Source: an uncultured Spirochaetaceae bacterium
GTDB lineage: Bacteria; Spirochaetota; Spirochaetia; Sphaerochaetales; Sphaerochaetaceae
NCBI GenBank assembly: GCA_944389295.1
Contig: CALXLV010000019.1
Span: 1 to 64,000 of the forward strand
DNA: 64,000 bases
Direction: 5' to 3'
Shown in pieces: positions 24,333 through 33,214 of the stretch. The translations under genes were made by a program, and so were the position numbers. Every line of letters begins with the position of its first letter. The first letter of the stretch is position 1. The notes under the pieces were generated by a model. It did not search any database and was not told where the DNA came from. It was given only the letters and a program-made list of their open reading frames with translations.

Positions 24333-26000
24333 ATGGCTGTAATCCGGATATCCCTTGACAGCGGCACCTCTGAGAAGGTCGCAGGAATCGGGGGAACAGG
24401 TCTTGATCTCGCGTTCGCGCTCTATGATGCTTTCAGGGAATCCGATCCTATAGTGATAACTCCTCCGTCGGAGGAGGCTCTGCGTTTTTCAGGCTGCGCG
24501 TTCTTTACGATGGTATTCAGATCGCCTGTCACAGACAGCATGATGATGCAGTACTCGTCGCTTCCTCCCGGCTATTCGCTCCGCCGCCTCGGATATGATG
24601 CTGTTGTCATAACTGGCAGGGCGGAACATCTGACATACCTTTCTGTCTCAGCCGATGATGCCGAGTTCCTCTCCGCAGAAGGAATGCGCGGCACGCCGTC
24701 ATCTGTTTTCGAGACGATGGCAAGGAAGAATATAACTGACGTATTCCTCTCCATAGGCAGGGCAGGCGAGAACGGCATTCTCTATGCCTCTCTCCAGTCA
24801 GGGGGCCATGAAGCCGCCGGATGCGGCCTCGGATGCGTTTTCGGCAGGAAGAACCTCAAAGGCATCCTCCTTCCCGGTTTCTCCCGCAAGGATTCTCTCG
24901 GAAGCGGCAAGGCCGAGAGGAGGGCGAGGCGCAGGCAGGAGAAGTCAAAGACCGCGCGGAGAATAAGAAAGGAAGGCGGCGGAATATTCATAGATGCCGC
25001 ACTGAAAGCTGGGTGGCTTCCTGTCGACGGCTATTCAAGACGCTATGATCCCCGTGCGTACTTTCTGGACGGGAAGGCGATGACAGATGAGTTCGGCCTC
25101 TATCCCGAATCATGTCAGGAATGTTATTTCGCATGCGGCAGGAGAACGCGTGACAATGCCATGCTCCCGTCATGGAGGGAGTGCGCTCTCTTCGGCAGCA
25201 ATCTGGGATTCTACTCGCTATCCGATGTCATGAAACTCTCGGATGCCGTGCGTGAGGAAGGGCTTGGAATTGCCGATACAGGCGCCCTCCTTGCCCATAT
25301 GAAATGCGGCGATATCAGTGAATACATCACACTTATCCATATGATAGGTCGAAATCAGTGCAGTGACCGCAGAGCTGCAGCGGGAGTGAAGGCATTTCCA
25401 GGTGCGATCGCGACCGGCGGCTGCCTCCCTCTTCTTTCTGATCTCAGGGGCGATCCCGCAGGGGCAGTGCTCGCATCCCTCTGCCTTCCGTATATTCTGC
25501 CTGTGTCTCTGCTCCTGCCCGGAAAAACTCTTACAACGGGCAGCGGCGCCGTAATGGCGCTCTATGAGACTGCCTGCAGCCTTGCGCTTGTCTCTCTCGG
25601 CTATTCTCCGATGGGGACGATCTCAGAGTGGTGGGGCAGGATTCCCCGCTTTGTTTTCAGGGTTCCCTTTCTTCTCCGCATTGCCGCCGTAATGATGAGG
25701 GCCTACGGACTTGATGCCAGACTTCTCATCGAGAACGGAATGAGATATATGGAGAGGCTATCCTCCGGTCCGTTCCGCCTACCTGAACGCTTCACGATGG
25801 AGGCTGAAAGCGACTATGGCGACGGAGCCACGATCCAGTACACGCGTCTCATGGAGTGCTATGAGAGGGAGAAGTCCATCGCTCGCAGGATAGTGAAGTC
25901 AAGAAGGGAGAAGAGGCGGAGGCCGTCCTCGGAGAGAAGTGCCGCAGTTGGTCCGAGCGATGATCTCGGGCGCGACGGCGATCCCGGATTGCAGAAGTAA
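24333..26000 (+). CDS. Divergent aldehyde:ferredoxin oxidoreductase-like protein
   Basis: This 555-residue protein carries the AOR-family order: the RRLGYDAVVITGRAE block, IGRAGENGILYASLQSGGH, GCGLGCVFGRKNLKGI, and the [4Fe-4S] motif CQECYFAC (C-x2-C-x3-C) near residue 245, then FGSNLGFYSLSDVM. Canonical members bind a tungsten- or molybdopterin cofactor and oxidise aldehydes with ferredoxin. This one is shorter and loses similarity in the last 100 residues. Its basic C-terminal tail is read antisense to the yfcE gene over 142 bp. The substrate is unknown. Confidence 0.7.
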   Translation: MAVIRISLDSGTSEKVAGIGGTGLDLAFALYDAFRESDPIVITPPSEEALRFSGCAFFTMVFRSPVTDSMMMQYSSLPPGYSLRRLGYDAVVITGRAEHLTYLSVSADDAEFLSAEGMRGTPSSVFETMARKNITDVFLSIGRAGENGILYASLQSGGHEAAGCGLGCVFGRKNLKGILLPGFSRKDSLGSGKAERRARRRQEKSKTARRIRKEGGGIFIDAALKAGWLPVDGYSRRYDPRAYFLDGKAMTDEFGLYPESCQECYFACGRRTRDNAMLPSWRECALFGSNLGFYSLSDVMKLSDAVREEGLGIADTGALLAHMKCGDISEYITLIHMIGRNQCSDRRAAAGVKAFPGAIATGGCLPLLSDLRGDPAGAVLASLCLPYILPVSLLLPGKTLTTGSGAVMALYETACSLALVSLGYSPMGTISEWWGRIPRFVFRVPFLLRIAAVMMRAYGLDARLLIENGMRYMERLSSGPFRLPERFTMEAESDYGDGATIQYTRLMECYEREKSIARRIVKSRREKRRRPSSERSAAVGPSDDLGRDGDPGLQK

Positions 26001-26347
26001 ACTCCATCTTCCATATGGAGGTCGGGGACATGGGTGTGGCCTGAAATCAGGATGTCGCCTTTATTGAGAGTGAAGTCCGGTATTGCATCCCCATGCGTGA
26101 TCACAACCCTGCGGCCGTATATCTCAATCTCTCTTGTGCGCGGCGGGAAACTCAGCCCGTCATAGTCATAGAATCTGTCGCAGTTGCCTCTCACCGCTAT
26201 CATCGAGGAGAAGAATGCGCTGTTTATGCCGTCGGGACACTGATCTCCCGCGCTGATGATTCCTTCAGTCCTGAAATGCTCCGCGGCTTTCTTTATCAGT
26301 TCTATGCCGCTGCTGCTTCCGTGTATGTCAGAGGTTATCAGGTACAT
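25859..26347 (-). CDS. yfcE: YfcE/MJ0936-type metallophosphodiesterase
   Basis: This 162-residue calcineurin-fold phosphodiesterase has all metal motifs: ITSDIHGS (Asp, His), SAGDQCPD (Asp), VRGNCD (Asn), ITHGD and SGHTHVP (His). It hydrolyses phosphodiester or phosphomonoester bonds in vitro in homologues; the physiological substrate is unknown. Its 3' part overlaps the convergent AOR-like gene by 142 bp. A TAACAT lies 6 nt before the ATG. Confidence 0.88.
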   Translation of the reverse strand: MYLITSDIHGSSSGIELIKKAAEHFRTEGIISAGDQCPDGINSAFFSSMIAVRGNCDRFYDYDGLSFPPRTREIEIYGRRVVITHGDAIPDFTLNKGDILISGHTHVPDLHMEDGVYFCNPGSPSRPRSSLGPTAALLSEDGLRLFSLLDFTILRAMDFSLS

Positions 26348-26353
26348 GCCTCA

Positions 26354-26359
26354 ATGTTA
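26354..26359 (-). promoter_or_regulatory. -10-like box 6 nt before yfcE ATG
   Basis: TAACAT on the minus strand lies 6 nt before the ATG at 26347. A GAGG is present but only 1 nt from the ATG, too close to work as a ribosome site. Confidence 0.3.
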
Positions 26360-26440
26360 CATGAAAACGGCGGGGTTATCACTCCTGCATCGATGTTGCC
26401 AACACTCTGGGTTGAAGTTAGACTTCATATAGAGGACGAG

Positions 26441-27367
26441 ATGGAAGAGAAGTACATTGCGGCAGATGACGGCCACAGAATTTTCCTGCGCATATGGCGT
26501 GCTGAAAATACCCGCGCCACCGTACATATAAATCATGGCATGGCTGAGCACAGCGCGAGGTATCAGGAGTTCGCGGAGAAGCTCTGCGCCATCGGATGCA
26601 CCGTCTACGCCCAGGATCACAGAGGACATGGATACACGAAGGAAGATGACGAGAAGGGGTGGTTCGCGGAGCGTGACGGCTGGAAGCGCGTTGCGGAGGA
26701 TGCATGGGAAGTGGACAAGGCAATCACCATTGACTTCCCCGGTGTTCCTCATATCCTCTTCGGGCACTCCATGGGCTCTTTCATCGCGCGCACTTGTCTT
26801 GCTCTTCACTCAGATGCGTATGCCGCATCCATAATCTGCGGAACCGGCGCATCCCAGGGCCTCGCGGGCAGAATAGGCAGGCTCATAGCTCTGCATCACG
26901 CCGGTAAATTCGGTTCAAAGATGCCCGATCAGACGATGGAGAAGCTCGCATTCGGAAGCTATGCCGGACACTTTCCCGGAGAGGGTGAGTACGGCTGGCT
27001 CTCGCGCGACAGGAACGAGGTGAGGAAATACGAGGATGATCCTCTCTGCGGCTTCACATGCTCGTCCAGCTTCTATGCCGATCTCATCGAAGGCTCGTTC
27101 ACTGCAAATGATAAAAAGCTCGCCGCATCCATAAGGAAAGATATTCCCATTCTCATAATCTCCGGCGAGGACGATCCTGTCGGCGGTTACGGCAAAGGTG
27201 TCCGCAAGGTATTCAGGCTGTACAAGGATGCGGGGATTGCGGATTTGCGCATGAAGCTCTTTCCAAAAGACAGGCATGAGATCCTCAATGAGCTCGACAA
27301 AGCCGATGTGATGGAGTGCATCGTCTCGTTCATAGAGTCTGTTCTCGGAGAGGAAGATGGAAGATAG
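26441..27367 (+). CDS. Alpha/beta hydrolase, lysophospholipase/monoacylglycerol lipase type
   Basis: This 308-residue serine hydrolase starts at the ATG at 26441 with AGAGG upstream. It shows the PldB-type features INHGMAEHSARY (oxyanion region), the nucleophile elbow FGHSMGSF, Asp in SGEDDPVGG and His in DRHEILNE. It has no signal peptide, so it should act in the cytoplasm on lysophospholipids or monoglycerides. It overlaps the following yihY-like gene by 11 nt. Confidence 0.88.
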   Translation: MEEKYIAADDGHRIFLRIWRAENTRATVHINHGMAEHSARYQEFAEKLCAIGCTVYAQDHRGHGYTKEDDEKGWFAERDGWKRVAEDAWEVDKAITIDFPGVPHILFGHSMGSFIARTCLALHSDAYAASIICGTGASQGLAGRIGRLIALHHAGKFGSKMPDQTMEKLAFGSYAGHFPGEGEYGWLSRDRNEVRKYEDDPLCGFTCSSSFYADLIEGSFTANDKKLAASIRKDIPILIISGEDDPVGGYGKGVRKVFRLYKDAGIADLRMKLFPKDRHEILNELDKADVMECIVSFIESVLGEEDGR

Positions 27368-28616
27368 CAGGAAGAAAGAGGAGAGCATCTTCTCCCGGCT
27401 TGGGCACTGGTGGATAGATTACGGAAGGGTGGTCTATCTCGCGTTCAGGGGAATGGGCAGGGACAACATACCGCTTATGGCCTCAGGCATGGTCTACTCC
27501 ACGCTTATAGCCATAGTTCCATGCCTTACCTTCCTCATAGCGTTCCTCTCCGCATTCGGCGTGCTCCAGCCATTCATGCATCTCATCGGCGCACTTTTTG
27601 AGGATACATTCGGAGAGAACACAGGCAGGGAGCTTGTCCGCTATATAGAGCAGTTCTCGTCAAATGCCATGAGCCTCGGCGTCATAGGACTTATCTCGTT
27701 CATCTTTACCGGACTTCTGCTTGTAAATAAGATATACACGACGATAAATCAGATATTCCGCACTAAGCCGACGTCGGGAGCTGTGAGGCGCTTCTCCGCC
27801 TTCCTCTCCCTCCTGATAATGGGTGCTTTCATGGTGGCCGCCGCGTTCGCTCTGCAGAGCATGGTGGACAATACGCTGCGGAACATCATTGCCGGCGACG
27901 ATGGAGGAGGGGGACTGTTGCGGGATGTGATGAGCTGCTTCCTCTCGTGGCTTGGCCTTCTTCTCATCTACAAAGCTGTGCCCAATGCGAGAATCAGCTT
28001 CACATCGGCATCGGTCGGGGCGTTCACCGGGATGATCACGCTTGCTGTCGCCACAACGATATTCAGGCATGTGACATCGCTGATGGTCAGCTATTCCGTT
28101 ATCTACGGCTCGATGGCATCGATCTTCGTCTCGCTCCTCTTCCTGTATATCTGCTGGTTCATCATCCTCTTCTCGGCAGAGCTCGTGTATGTCCACCAGT
28201 TCCGGCCTGACAAGACGCTGATGCTCGGAAGCTCGCAGTCTCCGTCGAGGCAGATATCCGAGGCTGTTAACGCGCTCCTTCTGATATGCGACAAATACCG
28301 CAGGGGTGAGGGGGCCATGAGCCAGAGGGAGCTGATGAAGAGGCTTGCCGTACCCTCTGCGCGGCTTGTATCCTATCTCTCGGATTTCGAGGATGCCCAT
28401 ATGGTGATGGCAGCCAACACGCAGAGAACTCTCTTCGCCCCCGCAAAGCCGCTTGACCAGATAAAGCTGAAGGATGTTATGACCGTGCTCTACGGCAGCG
28501 CGGCGGACGAGGATGGAATAGAGACAATAGGAGAGGCTGTCTCGGCCGATCTTCTCCGCGCGGGCCTTGCGCCGATGGAGAACATCACTGTCGAGAACCT
28601 TCTGGAGAGAATATGA
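27357..28616 (+). CDS. YihY/BrkB family membrane protein
   Basis: This 419-residue inner-membrane protein has six or so hydrophobic segments between residues 45 and 280 and the family signatures GRDNIPLMASGMVYSTLIAI and YSVIYGSMASIFVSLLFLYI. The family was once called RNase BN; that name is now considered wrong and the function is open. A roughly 120-residue cytoplasmic winged-helix-like C-terminus follows. Start and stop overlap both neighbours, so it is co-transcribed with the lipase and the unknown gene after it. Confidence 0.85.
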   Translation: MEDSRKKEESIFSRLGHWWIDYGRVVYLAFRGMGRDNIPLMASGMVYSTLIAIVPCLTFLIAFLSAFGVLQPFMHLIGALFEDTFGENTGRELVRYIEQFSSNAMSLGVIGLISFIFTGLLLVNKIYTTINQIFRTKPTSGAVRRFSAFLSLLIMGAFMVAAAFALQSMVDNTLRNIIAGDDGGGGLLRDVMSCFLSWLGLLLIYKAVPNARISFTSASVGAFTGMITLAVATTIFRHVTSLMVSYSVIYGSMASIFVSLLFLYICWFIILFSAELVYVHQFRPDKTLMLGSSQSPSRQISEAVNALLLICDKYRRGEGAMSQRELMKRLAVPSARLVSYLSDFEDAHMVMAANTQRTLFAPAKPLDQIKLKDVMTVLYGSAADEDGIETIGEAVSADLLRAGLAPMENITVENLLERI

Positions 28617-29071
28617 TCATAGACAAGGACACGGCTTCGGGAGTTCCTTCATTCCCGACGGTACCGCTTGCGGATTCCGCAGTGGTGAGAAGATACAAGG
28701 CAGGAGAACTTGAGATACGCTACCATCGCGGCGCGGAGCTCACAGGAGACGATGTGGTGATATACTCGCCATATTCGATGACGGTGCATTATGGAGGGAA
28801 ATATCTCTTCGCAGTCTCGATAGAGCGCGATGATCTCCGCACAATGGCTCCTATGATGGGAGTGCCGCTGAAAGAACTCCAGGCTGAGTACGGCGTTAAA
28901 GGCTTCTATGGTGACCCCATGATCACCCTCTACGGAAACGGAGAGAAGGAGAGCCTCGGACGCTATCAGGGGGAGAACAGGGAGGATGAGATCATCTCAT
29001 TCCTCCTATCTGTAGTTCTCGATACCTTTGATGAGGTTGCTGAGCCTGTTGAGATTCAGAACGCCAGATAG
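28613..29071 (+). CDS. Hypothetical protein of the YihY operon
   Basis: This 152-residue soluble protein has no signal peptide or membrane segment. It is mostly predicted beta (VVIYSPYSMTVHYGGKYLFA) with a helical acidic C-terminus. I recognise no family. Its ATG overlaps the stop of the YihY gene (ATGA) and it overlaps the convergent ccdA-like gene by 16 nt. Confidence 0.75.
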   Translation: MIIDKDTASGVPSFPTVPLADSAVVRRYKAGELEIRYHRGAELTGDDVVIYSPYSMTVHYGGKYLFAVSIERDDLRTMAPMMGVPLKELQAEYGVKGFYGDPMITLYGNGEKESLGRYQGENREDEIISFLLSVVLDTFDEVAEPVEIQNAR

Positions 29072-29742
29072 AGCATGTAGAGCCCTATCGCAAGCACCGC
29101 AGCGCCCAGAAGGACGTTCAGTATTCTGCTGAATATCCTGAATCTTCCGCTGCTCCCCAGTTTTCTGATCAGGGAAGGGGAAGCTCCGAGCACGACCGCA
29201 AGCGCTGTGCAGCCCACAGAGTAGAGAAGCAGCAGGAGAGCGCCTCTCACGGTGCTGCCGTCGGCGGCCACGATTGAGAGCAGTGCGACAAGCACGGGCG
29301 TTGAGCAGGGGGAGGAGAAAATTCCTCCGAGAATTCCCGCTATCAGCGCGCCGAGGTATCCTCTCTTCCTGTTTATGGCGGAGAGGTATGTCGACGGAAT
29401 TATATTTATTATCTCCCACATCTGGAGCGCCATAAGGATCATGAGGATTCCGAGGATTAGATACCAAATCCTTCCCGCGTTGCCGACAAGACGCCCGAGG
29501 AGGGCAGCCGCAACTCCGAATGCTGTGAACGTTGCTGCCGATCCTGCCGCATAGACAAGCGAGAGCCTGAACGCCTTTCCCGGGGATGCCTCCCTGCCGA
29601 CATATCCCAGCACAAGCGGGATCTGGGAGAGCGAGCAGGGAGTTATCGAGGTGATGATTCCGGCAAGGAGCGCGATGAACGGCGCGCTCCATCCGCCCCC
29701 GGAGACCATCTCCGAAAGGGATGAGAGGATGGCGTCCGTCAT
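29056..29742 (-). CDS. ccdA: CcdA/DsbD-type thiol-disulfide transmembrane protein
   Basis: This 228-residue protein has six membrane helices. The two redox cysteines sit in ITPCSLSQIPL (helix 1) and FSSPCSTPVLV (helix 4), the CcdA arrangement that carries electrons from cytoplasmic thioredoxin outward. The start overlaps the stop of the thioredoxin-like gene by 4 nt. It should reduce that partner; cytochrome c maturation genes are absent here. Confidence 0.88.
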   Translation of the reverse strand: MTDAILSSLSEMVSGGGWSAPFIALLAGIITSITPCSLSQIPLVLGYVGREASPGKAFRLSLVYAAGSAATFTAFGVAAALLGRLVGNAGRIWYLILGILMILMALQMWEIINIIPSTYLSAINRKRGYLGALIAGILGGIFSSPCSTPVLVALLSIVAADGSTVRGALLLLLYSVGCTALAVVLGASPSLIRKLGSSGRFRIFSRILNVLLGAAVLAIGLYMLYLAF

Positions 29743-30278
29743 TTCCTCAGATCCTCGATCATTGTCTCAAGCTGCTCCCTTGTGAGCATTCCCTCATGGA
29801 TTGTCAGCGCGTGCTCGCCAGTATCCCGGTATGTGTAGAGAATGTAGTCAATCTCAGAATCCTCCGGCGGGGTGAAAGGCTCTCCGGCAGGCTCGAACAC
29901 CGCGATAGTCGGCGTGACCCTTATCGGAAAGTAGTCGAACGCGGCCTGGTTCGCCTCAAGATCGAGGTATCTGATCTCTATATCATCCACCGTCCTGTGG
30001 AGCTCCGTGAGGTCGGGGAGCATCCTCAGGCAGGGCTGGCACCACTCCTCTCCCATGACTATTATCATCGGCTTCTCACTCTCTGTGAGCATATCGGGGG
30101 TGAAGTTCTCTATTTCAAGAGGCGTTCTCCCTGACTGGAGCGAGGCCGCAGCTCCGTCTATCGTCTCCTGCATCCCAGACATGTCGGAGAAGCCGGAGTT
30201 CTTTATTATGTAGACGGCGATCACGAGCATGAGGATCACTACGATCACTGCGCCCTGGATTATCTTCTTACTCTTCAT
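29739..30278 (-). CDS. Membrane-anchored thioredoxin-like protein
   Basis: This 179-residue protein has an N-terminal membrane anchor (residues 7-26) and an external thioredoxin domain with active site EEWCQPCLRM and the cis-Pro loop RVTPTIAVF. It probably exchanges disulfides in the periplasm, recharged by the adjacent CcdA. The start overlaps the carbohydrate-binding-like gene by 11 nt and the stop overlaps ccdA. Confidence 0.85.
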   Translation of the reverse strand: MKSKKIIQGAVIVVILMLVIAVYIIKNSGFSDMSGMQETIDGAAASLQSGRTPLEIENFTPDMLTESEKPMIIVMGEEWCQPCLRMLPDLTELHRTVDDIEIRYLDLEANQAAFDYFPIRVTPTIAVFEPAGEPFTPPEDSEIDYILYTYRDTGEHALTIHEGMLTREQLETMIEDLRK

Positions 30279-31053
30279 GCTCTCTTCCCCATACCTCTAT
30301 CTGGACCAGCGCCGGGAACGGCGAGGGATCATCGGCTTTTATCAGATGCGAGACAGTCAGCGACGTTATGGCTTTCTTTCCGGCTCTGAGAGGCTTCTGC
30401 GCCCCGTCCTTCTTCTCGAATGATGCCTTGAGCACGCTTCCGTCAGAGAACGTTACCGCCGCTTCTGTCCACCATGCATCGTGGGGGAAATCCGCGCGGT
30501 TGTAGAATACGATCTCATCGATATCTACAGGGCGTCCGAACTCAACAGTCATCTCGGCATCGGGGTTCCCGTTTATTCCCCAGCTCGACCACGGGTAGCA
30601 GCCGTGCATGTCGGAGGCTATCAGTCCGTCGACAGCGTTGCGGGATGCGAATACTGATTCGCCCCTCGTCTCCACGTTTGCCCATGTATGGGGATACATC
30701 GCCACGTTTCCGTGCCAGTCGCACGGGTTGAGGGCGAGGTTGCGGTAATTCATCCTCTCCTCATCCCGGGCCTTCCTTACCTGTATCAGATGAACCTCTC
30801 CTGTGAAAGCCGCAGGTGAATACGGCATTCTGAGCTCTCCGAAAGGCACAGGGAGGGTATATGTGCCTCTGCACCAGAGGAGCGCGGGGAAGAGGGCGGC
30901 GTCGGCGCTTACCCAGTACAGTCCCTCATCGCCGAAAGATATCTCTATCGTGTCACCCTCTGCATATGCGCTTCTGTAGACTGCGTAGACTTCATCAGTT
31001 CCTTCCTTCCTGAGAAGTTCCGATCCTGAATTGGTTATTCTTATCTCTGTCAT
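30268..31053 (-). CDS. Discoidin-like carbohydrate-binding protein
   Basis: This 261-residue protein has no signal peptide. The middle and C-terminal part resembles a galactose-binding (F5/8 type C) fold: an AL-N-P segment, ASRNAVDGL, TVEFGRPVDIDEIVFYNRAD and YPWSSWGIN. The N-terminal half is beta-rich. GGAGAGGA precedes the ATG. It leads an operon with a thioredoxin and CcdA, and faces a divergently transcribed polysaccharide-lyase gene, so glycan handling is likely. An enzyme activity is not evident. Confidence 0.6.
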   Translation of the reverse strand: MTEIRITNSGSELLRKEGTDEVYAVYRSAYAEGDTIEISFGDEGLYWVSADAALFPALLWCRGTYTLPVPFGELRMPYSPAAFTGEVHLIQVRKARDEERMNYRNLALNPCDWHGNVAMYPHTWANVETRGESVFASRNAVDGLIASDMHGCYPWSSWGINGNPDAEMTVEFGRPVDIDEIVFYNRADFPHDAWWTEAAVTFSDGSVLKASFEKKDGAQKPLRAGKKAITSLTVSHLIKADDPSPFPALVQIEVWGREHEE

Positions 31054-31176
31054 TCCGTTCCTCTCCGTAAGTCTATCATCTGTTAAGACATTCCTTCCAG
31101 TGATTCATTTAATGAAAAGAGCCGCACAGGTATTGCATCTCAGGGCCTCAGGACCGAGGATGGAGTGGAGGTGAAT

Positions 31177-33150
31177 ATGACACGGGATGATTTCTTCCAG
31201 AACAGACGTTTCTTCTTCTCTCATGACGATATGGCGGAGACGGCGGAATACGCTTTGAAGCATTCGCCGGACGAGGCCGCGCTGGTGATGCAGGTTGCCG
31301 AAGATGCGGTGAACGGCAGTTTCACTTTCCGCCTCAGGTGGGATCTTGAGCAGACGCAGGTTCCTGTCGTATTCACCGACGGCATCGACTGGCTGAGGCA
31401 GCCGGGAGATGATCCTGAGTTCATATATGCGTTCAACAGGATGCGCCACTGGATATGCCTTGGAGAGGCGTATGCGATGACTGGAGATGAGAAGTACGCG
31501 GAGGCGTTTTCGTCCCAGCTTCTGTCGTGGGTGGAGAATGTGAGGTTCTCCGATCCTGCCTGCAGCAAGGCGTGGAGGACGATAGAGGCGGGGTTCCGCA
31601 TGGAATACTGGTCGAAGGCGATACAGTTCTTCCGCTCCTCGCCGGCGCTGACTGAGGAGGTCATAGATGCCTTCGTCTCCTCCATGACTGAGCACGCCGA
31701 GTTCATAATGTCCTCATGGGACAGCTACAACCAGATATCCAACTGGGGCGTTATCTCAAGCCACGGGCTTTTCGATGTCTCCGTGATTCTTCCTGAGACG
31801 GAGAGGACACTTGAGTGGAGAAAAGAGGCGCTCCAGCGTCTTGACGAGGAGCTGAGGATGCAGGTCTATGACGACGGCGTGCACTGGGAGCAGAGCGCTA
31901 TGTACCACAATGAGGTGCTGCAGTGTTTTCAGGATGTGCTCATCCTCGCAAAGAACAGGGGCATAGAACTTCCGGAGGGAATGAGGGAGCGGATTCATGC
32001 GCTCGCTCTCGCTTCCGCGCTGCAGCAGAAGCCCGACGGCTCTGAGCTGATGTCCGGCGACAGCGACGACATTGACCAGCGTGATCTTACCGAGAAGAGC
32101 GCCTATCTTTTCTCTGATCCCATCCTGAGATACTTCGGTGAGGATCATATGACCTTCGATGCCGTGTGGGATACAGGCCTTGATGCCGCGCTCGAATATG
32201 AGAGTCTGCCTAAGAAAGCACCGGAAAACCTTATTTCTGTTTTCCCCGATTCAGGAAGGGCTGTCTACCGCAGCGGAGGCACATACATCTCCTTCAAGAA
32301 CGGTACGCTCGGAGCGGGACACGGACATGCCGACCAGACGCACTTCGATCTTTTCGCAGGAGGCGAGGACATCCTCGTTGACCCCGGGCGCTACACATAT
32401 GTCGACAAGAAGGAGAGGTATGAGTTCAAGAACTCTTCGGCGCACAATGTAATAACGATAGACGGGAAAGAAAGCTATATTCCATCCGACAGCTGGACTT
32501 ATTCAAAGATGAGCCATCCTCTCGGATTGAGAGTGAAAGAGAAGAACGGACTTGCTTTCATAGCGGGAGGCCACCTCGGCTACAGGGAGAAAGGCATCTT
32601 GGTATTCCGGAAGATGATAGTGCTCAGCCCCGATCTTCTGGTCGTGAACGATGAGTTCTACGCACCCGACGGCGAGGAGCATACAGCGGCGCTCAATCTC
32701 CACTTCGCAGAGTACGGCAGCGCTGAATGCATCGGCAGAAACCGCATACACTACCGTTCGGATAGAAATGATGTGCATATCACAGTTCTGAACGGGGAGG
32801 AGAGCATTATCTATCCTTCGCACATATCGAGGCACTACAACCAGAGCTCAGATAATCTGAGCGCACGCATCTCGCGCACGTTCTCATGCACGGGTTCACT
32901 CATCACAGTCATAAGCATCGGAAAGGATGTCAAAGCGGAGAAAGTTCCTGTTATGAGCAATTACTTCGGCAGGGAGCTCAGAAAAGACTATGCGGAGGGA
33001 GTAAGGGCAGGAGAATACCTTCTTGTCCTCAGCCACTGGGAGTGGGGTTCTCCCACGGACAGCTTCTCGATAGAGGGCCATAACGGATGGGGCCAGAGCG
33101 TTGTATTCAAAGATGGGGATAAGGATATCGGCACTGTGCTGGAATACTGA
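31177..33150 (+). CDS. Heparinase II/III-like polysaccharide lyase
   Basis: This 657-residue enzyme lacks a signal peptide, so it likely acts on imported oligosaccharides. The ATG at 31177 has GGAGG closely upstream. Residues 1-300 are the alpha toroid (NRMRHWICLGEAYAMTGDEK; EQSAMYHNEVLQCF with the usual Tyr/His pair). The heparinase II/III C-terminal beta domain begins near 360 (GAGHGHADQTHFDLF; ILVDPGRYTY). Family members cleave uronic-acid glycans; which one cannot be read. The neighbouring fucose genes suggest host or plant glycans. Confidence 0.85.
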   Translation: MTRDDFFQNRRFFFSHDDMAETAEYALKHSPDEAALVMQVAEDAVNGSFTFRLRWDLEQTQVPVVFTDGIDWLRQPGDDPEFIYAFNRMRHWICLGEAYAMTGDEKYAEAFSSQLLSWVENVRFSDPACSKAWRTIEAGFRMEYWSKAIQFFRSSPALTEEVIDAFVSSMTEHAEFIMSSWDSYNQISNWGVISSHGLFDVSVILPETERTLEWRKEALQRLDEELRMQVYDDGVHWEQSAMYHNEVLQCFQDVLILAKNRGIELPEGMRERIHALALASALQQKPDGSELMSGDSDDIDQRDLTEKSAYLFSDPILRYFGEDHMTFDAVWDTGLDAALEYESLPKKAPENLISVFPDSGRAVYRSGGTYISFKNGTLGAGHGHADQTHFDLFAGGEDILVDPGRYTYVDKKERYEFKNSSAHNVITIDGKESYIPSDSWTYSKMSHPLGLRVKEKNGLAFIAGGHLGYREKGILVFRKMIVLSPDLLVVNDEFYAPDGEEHTAALNLHFAEYGSAECIGRNRIHYRSDRNDVHITVLNGEESIIYPSHISRHYNQSSDNLSARISRTFSCTGSLITVISIGKDVKAEKVPVMSNYFGRELRKDYAEGVRAGEYLLVLSHWEWGSPTDSFSIEGHNGWGQSVVFKDGDKDIGTVLEY

Positions 33151-33160
33151 GCCTGATTTG

Positions 33161-33187
33161 AAAAAGTCTCCTCTCCGGAGACTTTTT
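33161..33187. terminator. Bidirectional terminator between lyase and Fe-ADH
   Basis: A perfect 11-bp stem (33161-33171 with 33177-33187) begins with five A and ends with five T, so it serves both converging genes. Confidence 0.95.
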
Positions 33188-33214
33188 CACAGAATTGGTA
33201 ATTCAATCTTTATT

